From Brachycybe producta (taxonomy: Eukaryota > Arthropoda > Diplopoda > Playtdesmida > Andrognathidae): 64,000 bases of DNA. This document shows, one piece after another, positions 44,123 to 56,647 of this stretch (position 1 is its first letter; the number at the start of each line of letters is the position of its first letter). The notes under the pieces were generated by a model. It did no database searches. It was not told where the DNA came from and saw only the letters and a list, made by a program, of their open reading frames with translations. The translations under genes and the position numbers were made by a program. The stretch lies in assembly GCA_036925085.1 (NCBI GenBank), contig JAUPFP010000103.1, positions 124,001 to 188,000 of the forward strand, in the 5' to 3' direction.

Positions 44123-44275
44123 TTTTTTTTCTTTAAATGATGAGCTATACAGGCCACCGTAGACTTTTCTTATTGTAGATTACTGATCCAACTTTTAATT
44201 TAGATTGTAGAAAAAGTGAAAACACAATCTATCAAATAAACTTCATAAATAGGTTATTATCACTTAAATTAAATT
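44123..44275 (-). promoter_or_regulatory. LINE copy 2 5' leader, probable internal promoter region
   Basis: This is the same AT-rich leader as at 33113-33265, identical by eye. The promoter role is inferred from position only. Both copies meet the same satellite context on this side (a short GTTGAA run, then two ATTGAA units, then GTCAAG). This supports co-duplication of element and flank. Confidence 0.5.
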
Positions 44276-46619
44276 AAGTTGAAGTTGAAGTTGAAATTGA
44301 AATTGAAGTCAAGTTGAAGTTGAAGTTGAAGTTGAAGTTGAAGTTGAAGTTAAAGTGAAAGTTAAGTTGAAGTTGAAGTTGAAGTCAAGTTAAAGTTGAA
44401 GTTAAAGTTGAAGTTGAAGTTGAAGTTGAAGTTAAAGTTAAAGTAAAAGTTGAAGTTGAAGTTGAAGTTGAAGTTGAATTTGAAGTTGATGTTGAAGTTG
44501 AAGTTGAAGTTGAAGTTAAAGTGAAAGTTAAGTTGAAGTTGAAGTTGAAGTCAAGTTGAAGTCAAGTTGAAGTTGAAGTTGAAGTTGAAGTTGAAGTTGA
44601 AGTAGATTTTGAAGTTGAAGTTGAAGTTGAAGTTGAAGTTGAAGTTGAAGTCAAGTTGAAGTTGAAGTTGAAGTTGAAGTTGAAGTTGAAATTAAAGTTG
44701 AAGTTGAAGTTAATGTTGAAGTTAAAGTTAAAGGTGAAGTTTAAGTTGAAGTTGAAGTTGAAGTTGAAGTTGAAGTTGAAGTTGAAGTTGAAGTTGAAAT
44801 TGAAATTGAAGTTGAAGTTGAAGTTGAAGTTGAAGTTGAAGTTGAATTTGAAGTTGAAGTTGAAGTTGAAGTTGAAATTGAAATTGAAGTCAAGTTGAAG
44901 TTGAAGTTGAAGTTGAAGTTGAAGTTGAAGTTGAAGTTGAAGTTGAAGCTGAAGTTGAAGTTAAAGTGAAAGTTAAGTTGAAGTTGAAGTTGAAGTCAAG
45001 TTGAAGTTGAAGTTGAAGTTGAAGTTGAAGTTGAAGATGAAGTTAAAGTTGAAATTGAAGTTAATGTTGAAGTTAAAGTTAAAGGTTTAAGTTTAAGTTG
45101 AAGTTGAAGTTGAAGTTGAAGTTGAAGTTGAATATGAAGTTGAAGTTGAAGTTGAAGTTGAAATTGAAATTGAAGTCAATTTGAAGTTGAAGTTGAAGTT
45201 GAAGTTGAAGTTGAAGTGAAAGTTAAGTTGAAGTTGAAGTTGAAGTCAAGTTGAAGTTGAAGTTGAAGTTAAAGTTGAAGTTGAAGTTGAAGTTGAAGTT
45301 GAAGTTGAAGTTGTAGTTGAAGTTGAAGTTAAAGTTGAAGTTAAAGTTAATGTTGAAGTTGAAGTTAAAGTAAAAGCTGAAGTTGAAGTTGATGTTGAAG
45401 TTGAAGTTGAATTTGAAGTAGAAGTTGAAGTTGAAGTTGAAGTTGAAGTTGAAGTTAATGTTTAAGTTGAAGTTAAAATAAAAGCTGAAGTTGAAGTTGA
45501 AGTTGAAGTTGAAGTTGAAGTTGAAGTTGAAGTTGAAGTTGAAGTTGAAGTTGAAGTTGAAGTTGAAGTTGAAGTTGAAGTTGAAGTTGAAGTTGAAGTT
45601 GAAGTCAAGTTGAAGTCAAGTTGAAGTTGAAGTTGAAGGTGAAGTTAAAGTTGAAGTTGAAGTTAATGTTGAAGTTAAAGTTAAAGGTGAAGTTTAAGTT
45701 GAAGTTGAAGTTGAAGTTGAAGTTGAAGTTGAAGTTGAATTTGAAGTTGAAGTTGAAGTTGAAGTTGAAATTGAAATTGAAGTCAAGTTGAAGTTGAAGT
45801 TGAAGTTGAAGTTGAAGTTGAAGTTGAAGTTGAAGTTGAAGTTAAAGTTAAAGTAAAAGCTGAAGTTGAAGTTGAAGTTGAAGTTGAAGTTGAAGTTGAA
45901 GTTGAAGTTGAAGTTGAAGTTGAAGTTGAAGTTGAAGTTGAAGTTGAAGTTGAAGTTGAAGTTGAAGTTGAAGTTGAAGTTAAAATTGAAGTTAAAGTTG
46001 AAGTTAAAGTTAATGTTGAAGTTGAAGTTAAAGTAAAAGTTAAGTTGAAGTTAAAGTTGAAGTCAAGTTGAAGTTGAAGTTGAAGTTGAAGTTGAAGTTG
46101 AAGTTGAAGTTGAAGTTGAAGTTGAAGTTAAAGTGAAAGTTAAGTTGAAGTTGAAGTTGAAGTCAAGTTGAAGTTGAAGTTGAAGTTGAAGTTGAAGTTG
46201 AAGTTGAAGTTGAAGTTGAAGTTGTAGTTGAAGTTGAAGTTAAAGTTGAAGTTAAAATTAATGTTGAAGTTGAAGTTAAAGTAAAAGCTGAAGTTGAAGT
46301 TGATGTTGAAGTTGAAGTTGAATTTGAAGTAGAAGTTGAAGTTGAAGTTGAAGTTGAAGTTGAAGTTGAAGTTGAAGTTAATGTTTAAGTTGAAGTTAAA
46401 ATAAAAGCTGAAGTTGAAGTTGAAGTTGAAGTTGAAGTTGAAGTTGAAGTTGAAGTTGAAGTTGAAGTTGAAGTTGAAGTTGAAGTTGAAATTGAAGTTA
46501 AAGTTGAAGTTAAAGTTAATGTTGAAGTTGAAGTTAAAGTAAAAGTTAAGTTGAAGTTAAAGTTGAAGTCAAGTTGAAGTTGAAGTTGAAGTTAAGTTGA
46601 AGTTGAAGTTGAAGTCAAG

Positions 46620-49297
46620 TTGAAGTTGAAGTTGAAGTTGAAGTTGAAGTTGAAGTTAAAGTTGAAGTTGAAGTTAATGTTGAAGTTAAAGTTAAAGGTG
46701 AAGTTTAAGTTTAAGTTGAAGTTGAAGTTGAAGTTGAAGTTAAATTTGAAGTTGAAGTTGAAGTTGAAGTTGAAATTGAAATTGAAGTTGAAGTTGAAGT
46801 TGAAGTTGAAGTTGAAGGTGAAGTCAAGTTGAAGTCAAGTTGAAGTTGAAGTTGAAGGTGAAGTTAAAGTTGAAGTTGAAGTTAATGTTGAAGTTAAAGT
46901 TAAAGGTGAAGTTTAAGTTTAAGTTGAAGTTGAAGTTGAAGTTGAAGTTGAATTTGAAGTTGAAGTTGAATTTGAAGTTGAAATTGAAATTGAAGTCAAG
47001 TTGAAGTTGAAGTTGAAGTTGAAGTTGAAGTTGAAGTTGAAGTTAAAGTTAAAGTAAAAGCTGAAGTTGAAGTTGAAGTTGAAGTTGAAGTTGAAGTTGA
47101 AGTTGAAGTTGAAGTTGAAGTTGAAGTTGAAGTTGAAGTTGAAGTAAAAGTTAAGTTGAAGTTAAAGTTGAAGTCAAGTTGAAGTCAAGTTGAAGTTGAA
47201 GTTGAAGGTGAAGTTAAAGTTGAAGTTGAAGTTAATGTTGAAGTTAAAGTTAAAGGTGAAGTTTAAGTTTAAGTTGAAGTTGAAGTTGAAGTTGAAGTTG
47301 AATTTGAAGTTGAAGTTGAAGTTGAAGTTGAAGTTAAAGTTGAAGTTGAAGTTAAAGTTAATGTTGAAGTTAAAGATTTAAGTTTAAGTTGAAGTTGAAG
47401 TTGAAGTTGAAGTTGAATTTGAAGTTGAAGTTGAAGTTGAAGTTGAAGTTGAAGTTGAAGTTGAAATTGAAATTGAAGTCAAGTTGAAGTTGAAGTTGAA
47501 GTTGAAGTTGAAGTTGAAGTTGAAGTTGAAGTTAAAGTGAAAGTTAAGTTGAAGTTGAAGTTGAAGTTGAAGTTGAAGTTGAAGTTGAAGTTGAAGTTGA
47601 AGTTGAAATTGAAGTTGAAGTTGAAGTTGAAGTTGAAGTTGAAGTTGAAGTTGAATTTGAAGTAGAAGTTGAAGTTGAAGTTGAAGTTGAAGTTGAAGTT
47701 AATGTTTAAGTTGAAGTTAAAATAAAAGCTAAAGTTGAAGTTGAAGTTGAAGTTGAAGTTGAAGTTGAAGTTGAAGTTGAAGTTGAAGTTGAAGTTGAAG
47801 TTGAAGTTGAAATTGAAGTTAAAGTTGAAGTTAAAGTTAATGTTGAAGTTGAAGTTAAAGTAAAAGTTAAGTTGAAGTTAAAGTTGAAGTCAAGTTGAAG
47901 TTGAAGTTGAAGTTAAGTTGAAGTTGAAGTTGAAGTCAAGTTGAAGTTGAAGTTGAAGTTGAAGTTGAAGTTGAAGTTAAAGTTGAAGTTGAAGTTAATG
48001 TTGAAGTTAAAGTTAAAGGTGAAGTTTAAGTTTAAGTTGAAGTTGAAGTTGAAGTTGAAGTTAAATTTGAAGTTGAAGTTGAAGTTGAAGTTGAAATTGA
48101 AATTGAAGTTGAAGTTGAAGTTGAAGTTGAAGTTGAAGGTGAAGTCAAGTTGAAGTCAAGTTGAAGTTGAAGTTGAAGGTGAAGTTAAAGTTGAAGTTGA
48201 AGTTAATGTTGAAGTTAAAGTTAAAGGTGAAGTTTAAGTTTAAGTTGAAGTTGAAGTTGAAGTTGAAGTTGAATTTGAAGTTGAAGTTGAATTTGAAGTT
48301 GAAATTGAAATTGAAGTCAAGTTGAAGTTGAAGTTGAAGTTGAAGTTGAAGTTGAAGTTGAAGTTAAAGTTAAAGTAAAAGCTGAAGTTGAAGTTGAAGT
48401 TGAAGTTGAAGTTGAAGTTGAAGTTGAAGTTGAAGTTGAAGTTGAAGTAAAAGTTAAGTTGAAGTTAAAGTTGAAGTCAAGTTGAAGTCAAGTTGAAGTT
48501 GAAGTTGAAGGTGAAGTTAAAGTTGAAGTTGAAGTTAATGTTGAAGTTAAAGTTAAAGGTGAAGTTTAAGTTTAAGTTGAAGTTGAAGTTGAAGTTGAAG
48601 TTGAATTTGAAGTTGAAGTTGAAGTTGAAGTTGAAGTTAAAGTTGAAGTTGAAGTTAAAGTTAATGTTGAAGTTAAAGATTTAAGTTTAAGTTGAAGTTT
48701 AAGTTGAAGTTGAAGTTGAATTTGAAGTTGAAGTTGAAGTTGAAGTTGAAGTTGAAGTTGAAGTTGAAATTGAAATTGAAGTCAAGTTGAAGTTGAAGTT
48801 GAAGTTGAAGTTGAAGTTGAAGTTGAAGTTGAAGTTGAAGTTAAAGTGAAAGTTAAGTTGAAGTTGAAGTTGAAGTTGAAGTTGAAGTTGAAGTTGAAGT
48901 TGAAGTTGAAGTTGAAATTGAAGTTGAAGTTGAAGTTGAAGTTGAAGTTGAAGTTGAAGTTGAATTTGAAGTAGAAGTTGAAGTTGAAGTTGAAGTTGAA
49001 GTTGAAGTTAATGTTTAAGTTGAAGTTAAAATAAAAGCTAAAGTTGAAGTTGAAGTTGAAGTTGAAGTTGAAGTTGAAGTTGAAGTTGAAGTTGAAGTTG
49101 AAGTTGAAGTTGAAGTTGAAGTTGAAATTGAAGTTAAAGTTGAAGTTAAAGTTAATGTTGAAGTTGAAGTTAAAGTAAAAGTTAAGTTGAAGTTAAAGTT
49201 GAAGTCAAGTTGAAGTTGAAGTTGAAGTTGAAGTTGAAGTTGAAGTTGAAGTTGAAGTTAAAGTGAAAGTTAAGTTGAAGTTGAAGTTGAAGTCAAG
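46620..49297. repeat. Tandem HOR of about 1.3 kb, two units
   Basis: Equivalent blocks after GTCAA start at 46620, 47941 and 49298 (spacings 1321 and 1357). Partner blocks start at 47190, 48493 and 49820 (1303 and 1327). Each unit has AAATTTGAAG or a close variant, GAAGGTGAAGTCAAG, and AAAGATTTAAG or AAAGGTTTAAG near its end. The third copy (49298 on) has diverged and starts the 3.4 kb unit. Confidence 0.65.
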
Positions 49298-52200
49298 TTG
49301 AAGTTCGAGTTGAAGTTGAAGTTGAAGTTAAAGTTGAAGTTGAAGTTAATGTTGAAGTTAAAGTTAAAGGTGAAGTTTAAGTTTAAGTTGAAGTTGAAGT
49401 TGAAGTTGAATTTGAAGTTGAAGTTGAAGTTGAAGTTGAAATTGAAATTGAAGTTGAAGTTGAAGTTGAAGTTGAAGTTGAAGGTGAAGTCAAGTTGAAG
49501 TCAAGTTGAAGTTGAAGTTGAAGGTGAAGTTAAAGTTGAAGTTGAAGTTAATGTTGAAGTTAAAGTTAAAGGTGAAGTTTAAGTTGAAGTTGAAGTTGAA
49601 GTTGAAGTTGAAGTTGAATTTGAAGTTGAAGTTGAAGTTGAAGTTGAAATTGAAATTGAAGTCAAGTTGAAGTTGAAGTTGAAGTTGAAGTTGAAGTTGA
49701 AGTTAAATTTAAAGTAAAAGCTGAAGTTGAAGTTGAAGTTGAAGTTGAAGTTGAAGTTGAAGTTGAAGTTAAAGTAAAAGTTAAGTTGAAGTTAAAGTTG
49801 AAGTCAAGTTGAAGTCAAGTTGAAGTTGAAGTTGAAGGTGAAGTTAAAGTTGAAGTTGAAGTTAATGTTGAAGTTAAAGTTAAAGGTGAAGTTTAAGTTT
49901 AAGTTGAAGTTGAAGTTGAAGTTGAAGTTGAATTTGAAGTTGAAATTGAAGTTGAAGTTGAAGTTAAAGTTGAAGTTGAAGTTGAAGTTAATGTTGAAGT
50001 TAAAGGTTTAAGTTTAAGTTGAAGTTGAAGTTGAAGTTGAATTTGAAGTTGAAGTTGAAGTTGAAGTTGAAGTTGAAGTTGAAGTTGAATTTGAAGTTGA
50101 AGTTGAAGTTGAAGTTGAAATTGAAATTGAAGTCAAGTTGAAGTTGAAGTTGAAGTTGAAGTTGAAGTTGAAGTTGAAGTTGAAGTTGAAGTTGAAGTTG
50201 AAGTTGAAGTTGAAGTTAAAGTGAAAGTTAAGTTGAAGTTGAAGTTGAAGTTGAAGTTGAAGTTGAAGTTGAAGTTGAAGTTGAAGTTGAAGTTGAAGTT
50301 AAAGTTGAAGTTGAAGTTAATGTTGAAGTTAAAGTTAAAGGTTTATGTTGAAGTTGAAGTTGAAGTTGAAGTTGAAGTTGAATTTGAAGTTGAAGTTGAA
50401 GTTGAAGTTGAAATTGAAATTGAAGTCAAGTTGAAGTTGAAGTTGAAGTTGAAGTTGAAGTTGAAGTTGAAGTTGAAGTTGAAGTTGAAATTGAAGTTAA
50501 AGTTGAAGTTAAAGTTGAAGTTAAAGTTAATGTTGAAGTTGAAGTTAAAGTAAAAGTTAAGTTGAAGTTAAAGTTGAAGTCAAGTTGAAGTTGAAGTTGA
50601 AGTTGAAGTTGAAGTCAAGTTGAAGTCAAGTTGAAGTTGAAGTTGAAGGTGAAGTTAAAGTTGAAGTTGAAGTTAATGTTGAAGTTAAAGTTAAAGGTGA
50701 AGTTTAAGTTGAAGTTGAAGTTGAAGTTGAAGTTGAAGTTGAAGTTGAATTTGAAGTTGAAGTTGAAGTTGAAGTTGAAATTGAAATTGAAGTCAAGTTG
50801 AAGTTGAAATTGAAGTTGAAGTTGAAGTTGAAGTTGAAGTTAAAGTTAAAGTAAAAGCTGAAGTTGAAGTTGAAGTTGAAGTTGAAGTTGAAGTTGAAGT
50901 TGAAGTTGAAGTTGAAGTTGAAGTTGAAGTTGAAGTTGAAGTTGAAGTTGAAGTTGAAGTTGAAGTTAAATTTGAAGTTGAAGTTGAAGTTGAAGTTGAA
51001 ATTGAAATTGAAGTTGAAGTTGAAGTTGAAGTTGAAGTTGAAGGTGAAGTCAAGTTGAAGTCAAGTTGAAGTTGAAGTTGAAGGTGAAGTTAAAGTTGAA
51101 GTTGAAGTTAATGTTGAAGTTAAAGTTAAAGGTGAAGTTTAAGTTGAAGTTGAAGTTGAAGTTGAAGTTGAAGTTGAAGTTGAATTTGAAGTTGAAGTTG
51201 AAGTTGAAGTTGAAATTGAAATTGAAGTCAAGTTGAAGTTGAAATTGAAGTTGAAGTTGAAGTTGAAGTTGAAGTTAAAGTTAAAGTAAAAGCTGAAGTT
51301 GAAGTTGAAGTTGAAGTTGAAGTTGAAGTTGAAGTTGAAGTTGAAGTTGAAGTTGAAGTTGAAGTTGAAGTTTAAGTTGAAGTTGAAGTTGAAGTTGAAG
51401 TTAAATTTGAAGTTGAAGTTGAAGTTGAAGTTGAAATTGAAATTGAAGTTGAAGTTGAAGTTGAAGTTGAAGTTGAAGGTGAAGTCAAGTTGAAGTCAAG
51501 TTGAAGTTGAAGTTGAAGGTGAAGTTAAAGTTGAAGTTGAAGTTAATGTTGAAGTTAAAGTTAAAGGTGAAGTTTAAGTTTAAGTTGAAGTTGAAGTTGA
51601 AGTTGAAGTTGAATTTGAAGTTGAAGTTGAATTTGAAGTTGAAATTGAAGTTGAAGTCAAGTTGAAGTTGAAGTTGAAGTTGAAGTTGAAGTTGAAGTTG
51701 AAGTTAAAGTTAAAGTAAAAGCTGAAGTTGAAGTTGAAGTTGAAGTTGAAGTTGAAGTTGAAGTTGAAGTTGAAGTTGAAGTTGAAGTTGAAGTAAAAGT
51801 TAAGTTGAAGTTAAAGTTGAAGTCAAGTTGAAGTCAAGTTGAAGTTGAAGTTGAAGGTGAAGTTAAAGTTGAAGTTGAAGTTAATGTTGAAGTTAAAGTT
51901 AAAGGTGAAGTTTAAGTTTAAGTTGAAGTTGAAGTTGAAGTTGAAGTTGAATTTGAAGTTGAAGTTGAAGTTGAAGTTGAAGTTAAAGTTGAAGTTGAAG
52001 TTAAAGTTAATGTTGAAGTTAAAGATTTAAGTTTAAGTTGAAGTTTAAGTTGAAGTTGAAGTTGAATTTGAAGTTGAAGTTGAAGTTGAAGTTGAAGTTG
52101 AAGTTGAAGTTGAAATTGAAATTGAAGTCAAGTTGAAGTTGAAGTTGAAGTTGAAGTTGAAGTTGAAGTTGAAGTTGAAGTTGAAGTTAAAGTGAAAGTT

Positions 52201-52667
52201 AAGTTGAAGTTGAAGTTGAAGTTGAAGTTGAAGTTGAAGTTGAAGTTGAAGTTGAAGTTGAAATTGAAGTTGAAGTTGAAGTTGAAGTTGAAGTTGAAGT
52301 TGAAGTTGAATTTGAAGTAGAAGTTGAAGTTGAAGTTGAAGTTGAAGTTGAAGTTAATGTTTAAGTTGAAGTTAAAATAAAAGCTAAAGTTGAAGTTGAA
52401 GTTGAAGTTGAAGTTGAAGTTGAAGTTGAAGTTGAAGTTGAAGTTGAAGTTGAAGTTGAAGTTGAAGTTGAAATTGAAGTTAAAGTTGAAGTTAAAGTTA
52501 ATGTTGAAGTTGAAGTTAAAGTAAAAGTTAAGTTGAAGTTAAAGTTGAAGTTAAAGTTGAAGTCAAGTTGAAGTTGAAGTTGAAGTTGAAGTTGAAGTTG
52601 AAGTTGAAGTTGAAGTTGAAGTTGAAGTTAAAGTGAAAGTTAAGTTGAAGTTGAAGTTGAAGTCAAG
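49298..52667. repeat. HOR unit of about 3.37 kb (first copy)
   Basis: Blocks at 49298, 49820 and 50221 recur at 52668, 53202 and 53603, with spacings of 3370, 3382 and 3382 bp (differences in whole hexamers). The GAAGTTCGAGTTG variant, one of very few CpG sites in the satellite, is in both copies. The unit contains a 435 bp tandem pair (blocks starting 50864 and 51299) that is single in the second copy. Confidence 0.65.
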
Positions 52668-53513
52668 TTGAAGTTCGAGTTGAAGTTGAAGTTGAAGTTA
52701 AAGTTGAAGTTGAAGTTAATGTTGAAGTTAAAGTTAAAGGTGAAGTTTAAGTTTAAGTTGAAGTTTAAGTTGAAGTTGAAGTTGAATTTGAAGTTGAAGT
52801 TGAAGTTGAAGTTGAAATTGAAATTGAAGTTGAAGTTGAAGTTGAAGTTGAAGTTGAAGTTGAAGGTGAAGTCAAGTTGAAGTCAAGTTGAAGTTGAAGT
52901 TGAAGGTGAAGTTAAAGTTGAAGTTGAAGTTAATGTTGAAGTTAAAGTTAAAGGTGAAGTTTAAGTTGAAGTTGAAGTTGAAGTTGAAGTTGAAGTTGAA
53001 TTTGAAGTTGAAGTTGAAGTTGAAGTTGAAATTGAAATTGAAGTCAAGTTGAAGTTGAAGTTGAAGTTGAAGTTGAAGTTGAAGTTAAATTTAAAGTAAA
53101 AGCTGAAGTTGAAGTTGAAGTTGAAGTTGAAGTTGAAGTTGAAGTTGAAGTTAAAGTAAAAGTTAAGTTGAAGTTAAAGTTGAAGTCAAGTTGAAGTCAA
53201 GTTGAAGTTGAAGTTGAAGGTGAAGTTAAAGTTGAAGTTGAAGTTAATGTTGAAGTTAAAGTTAAAGGTGAAGTTTAAGTTTAAGTTGAAGTTGAAGTTG
53301 AAGTTGAAGTTGAATTTGAAGTTGAAGTTGAAGTTGAAGTTGAAGTTAAAGTTGAAGTTGAAGTTGAAGTTAATGTTGAAGTTAAAGGTTTAAGTTTAAG
53401 TTTAAGTTGAAGTTGAAGTTGAATTTGAAGTTGAAGTTGAAGTTGAAGTTGAAGTTGAAGTTGAAGTTGAATTTGAAGTTGAAGTTGAAGTTGAAGTTGA
53501 AATTGAAATTGAA

Positions 53514-56500
53514 GTCAAGTTGAAGTTGAAGTTGAAGTTGAAGTTGAAGTTGAAGTTGAAGTTGAAGTTGAAGTTGAAGTTGAAGTTGAAGTTGAAGTTA
53601 AAGTGAAAGTTAAGTTGAAGTTGAAGTTGAAGTTGAAGTTGAAGTTGAAGTTGAAGTTGAAGTTGAAGTTGAAGTTAAAGTTGAAGTTGAAGTTAATGTT
53701 GAAGTTAAAGTTAAAGGTTTATGTTGAAGTTGAAGTTGAAGTTGAAGTTGAAGTTGAATTTGAAGTTGAAGTTGAAGTTGAAGTTGAAATTGAAATTGAA
53801 GTCAAGTTGAAGTTGAAGTTGAAGTTGAAGTTGAAGTTGAAGTTGAAGTTGAAATTGAAGTTAAAGTTGAAGTTAAAGTTGAAGTTAAAGTTAATGTTGA
53901 AGTTGAAGTTAAAGTAAAAGTTAAGTTGAAGTTAAAGTTGAAGTCAAGTTGAAGTTGAAGTTGAAGTTGAAGTTGAAGTCAAGTTGAAGTCAAGTTGAAG
54001 TTGAAGTTGAAGGTGAAGTTAAAGTTGAAGTTGAAGTTAATGTTGAAGTTAAAGTTAAAGGTGAAGTTTAAGTTGAAGTTGAAGTTGAAGTTGAAGTTGA
54101 AGTTGAAGTTGAATTTGAAGTTGAAGTTGAAGTTGAAGTTGAAATTGAAATTGAAGTCAAGTTGAAGTTGAAATTGAAGTTGAAGTTGAAGTTGAAGTTG
54201 AAGTTAAAGTTAAAGTAAAAGCTGAAGTTGAAGTTGAAGTTGAAGTTGAAGTTGAAGTTGAAGTTGAAGTTGAAGTTGAAGTTGAAGTTGAAGTTGAAGT
54301 TGAAGTTGAAGTTGAAGTTGAAATTGAAGTTAAAGTTGAAGTTAAAGTTAATGTTGAAGTTGAAGTTAAAGTAAAAGTTAAGTTGAAGTTAAAGTTGAAG
54401 TCAAGTTGAAGTTGAAGTTGAAGTTGATGTTGAAGTTGAAGTTGAAGTTGAAGTTGAAGTTAAAGTGAAAGTTAAGTTGAAGTTGAAGTTGAAGTCAAGT
54501 TGAAGTTGAAGTTGAAGTTGAAGTTGAAGTTGAAGTTGAAGTTGAAGTTGAAGTTGTAGTTGAAGTTGAAGTTAAAGTTGAAGTTAAAATTAATGTTGAA
54601 GTTGAAGTTAAAGTAAAAGCTGAAGTTGAAGTTGATGTTGAAGTTGAAGTTGAATTTGAAGTAGAAGTTGAAGTTGAAGTTGAAGTTGAAGTTGAAGTTA
54701 ATGTTTAAGTTGAAGTTAAAATTAATGTTGAAGTTGAAGTTAAAGTAAAAGCTGAAGTTGAAGTTGATGTTGAAGTTGAAGTTGAATTTGAAGTAGAAGT
54801 TGAAGTTGAAATTGAAGTTGAAGTTGAAGATAATATTTAAGTTGAAGTTAAAATAAAAGCTGAAGTTGAAGTTGAAGTTGAAGTTGAAGTTGAAATTGAA
54901 GTTGAAGTTGAAGTTGAAGTTGAAGTTGAAGTTGAAGTTGAATTTGAAGTAGAAGTTGAAGTTGAAGTTGAAGTTGAAGTTGAAGTTAATGTTTAAGTTG
55001 AAGTTAAAATAAAAGCTGAAGTTGAAGTTGAAGTTGAAGTTGAAGTTGAAGTTGAAGTTGAAGTTGAAATTGAAATTGAAGTCAAGTTGAAGTTGAAGTT
55101 GAAGTTGAAGTTGAAGTTGAAGTTGAAGTTGAAGTTGAAGTTGAAGTTGAAGTTGAAGTTGAAGTTAAAGTGAAAGTTAAGTTGAAGTTGAAGTTGAAGT
55201 TGAAGTTGAAGTTGAAGTTGAAGTTGAAGTTGAAGTTGAAGTTAAAGTTGAAGTTGAAGTTAATGTTGAAGTTAAAGTTAAAGGTTTATGTTGAAGTTGA
55301 AGTTGAAGTTGAAGTTGAAGTTGAATTTGAAGTTGAAGTTGAAGTTGAAGTTGAAATTGAAATTGAAGTCAAGTTGAAGTTGAAGTTGAAGTTGAAGTTG
55401 AAGTTGAAGTTGAAGTTGAAATTGAAGTTAAAGTTGAAGTTAAAGTTGAAGTTAAAGTTAATGTTGAAGTTGAAGTTAAAGTAAAAGTTAAGTTGAAGTT
55501 AAAGTTGAAGTCAAGTTGAAGTTGAAGTTGAAGTTGAAGTTGAAGTCAAGTTGAAGTCAAGTTGAAGTTGAAGTTGAAGGTGAAGTTAAAGTTGAAGTTG
55601 AAGTTAATGTTGAAGTTAAAGTTAAAGGTGAAGTTTAAGTTGAAGTTGAAGTTGAAGTTGAAGTTGAAGTTGAAGTTGAATTTGAAGTTGAAGTTGAAGT
55701 TGAAGTTGAAATTGAAATTGAAGTCAAGTTGAAGTTGAAATTGAAGTTGAAGTTGAAGTTGAAGTTGAAGTTAAAGTTAAAGTAAAAGCTGAAGTTGAAG
55801 TTGAAGTTGAAGTTGAAGTTGAAGTTGAAGTTGAAGTTGAAGTTGAAGTTGAAGTTGAAGTTGAAGTTGAAGTTGAAGTTGAAGTTGAAATTGAAGTTAA
55901 AGTTGAAGTTAAAGTTAATGTTGAAGTTGAAGTTAAAGTAAAAGTTAAGTTGAAGTTAAAGTTGAAGTCAAGTTGAAGTTGAAGTTGAAGTTGATGTTGA
56001 AGTTGAAGTTGAAGTTGAAGTTGAAGTTAAAGTGAAAGTTAAGTTGAAGTTGAAGTTGAAGTCAAGTTGAAGTTGAAGTTGAAGTTGAAGTTGAAGTTGA
56101 AGTTGAAGTTGAAGTTGAAGTTGTAGTTGAAGTTGAAGTTAAAGTTGAAGTTAAAATTAATGTTGAAGTTGAAGTTAAAGTAAAAGCTGAAGTTGAAGTT
56201 GATGTTGAAGTTGAAGTTGAATTTGAAGTAGAAGTTGAAGTTGAAGTTGAAGTTGAAGTTGAAGTTAATGTTTAAGTTGAAGTTAAAATTAATGTTGAAG
56301 TTGAAGTTAAAGTAAAAGCTGAAGTTGAAGTTGATGTTGAAGTTGAAGTTGAATTTGAAGTAGAAGTTGAAGTTGAAATTGAAGTTGAAGTTGAAGATAA
56401 TATTTAAGTTGAAGTTAAAATAAAAGCTGAAGTTGAAGTTGAAGTTGAAGTTGAAGTTGAAATTGAAGTTGAAGTTGAAGTTGAAGTTGAAGTTGAAGTT

Positions 56501-56647
56501 GAAGTTGAATTTGAAGTAGAAGTTGAAGTTGAAGTTGAAGTTGAAGTTGAAGTTAATGTTTAAGTTGAAGTTAAAATAAAAGCTGAAGTTGAAGTTGAAG
56601 TTGAAGTTGAAGTTGAAGTTGAAGTTGAAGTTGAAGTTGAAGTTGAA
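53514..56647. repeat. 1,567 bp tandem satellite duplication
   Basis: Five landmarks are exactly 1,567 bp apart: GTCAAG at 53514/55081, the GTGAAAG block at 53603/55170, a GATGTTG variant at 54425/55992, GTTGTAG at 54553/56120 and GATAATATTTAAG at 54829/56396. Constant spacing across 1.3 kb means no hexamer indel between copies, unlike the older HORs, so this is probably the youngest duplication in the right array. The limits are approximate. Confidence 0.75.

Larger units (their letters stand above)
40292..44275 (-). mobile_element. Non-LTR retrotransposon (CR1/Jockey-type LINE), copy 2
   Basis: This is the same element as at 29282-33265, in the same orientation, displaced by exactly 11,010 bp throughout, so no insertion or deletion separates the two. 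By eye the copies differ at seven positions (copy 1 coordinates 29843, 30915, 31588, 31727, 31933, 32561 and 32562), about 99.8% identity. All disabling lesions are shared. Flanking satellite is also related on both sides. This copy therefore arose by segmental duplication or unequal exchange and not by its own retrotransposition. Confidence 0.95.

Noticed and set aside
40292-44275. Second, independent LINE insertion at the same kind of site
   Set aside because: Identical ends, shared lesions, seven differences and matching flanks on both sides fit duplication of one insertion much better.
50221-50553. Mixed Lys-Leu / Val-Glu repeat frame, possible charged-repeat protein
   Set aside because: The switch from Lys-Leu to Val-Glu is just the phase change at an altered hexamer. 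The same sequence recurs as satellite at 53603, 55170 and 57226 with hexamer-length changes.
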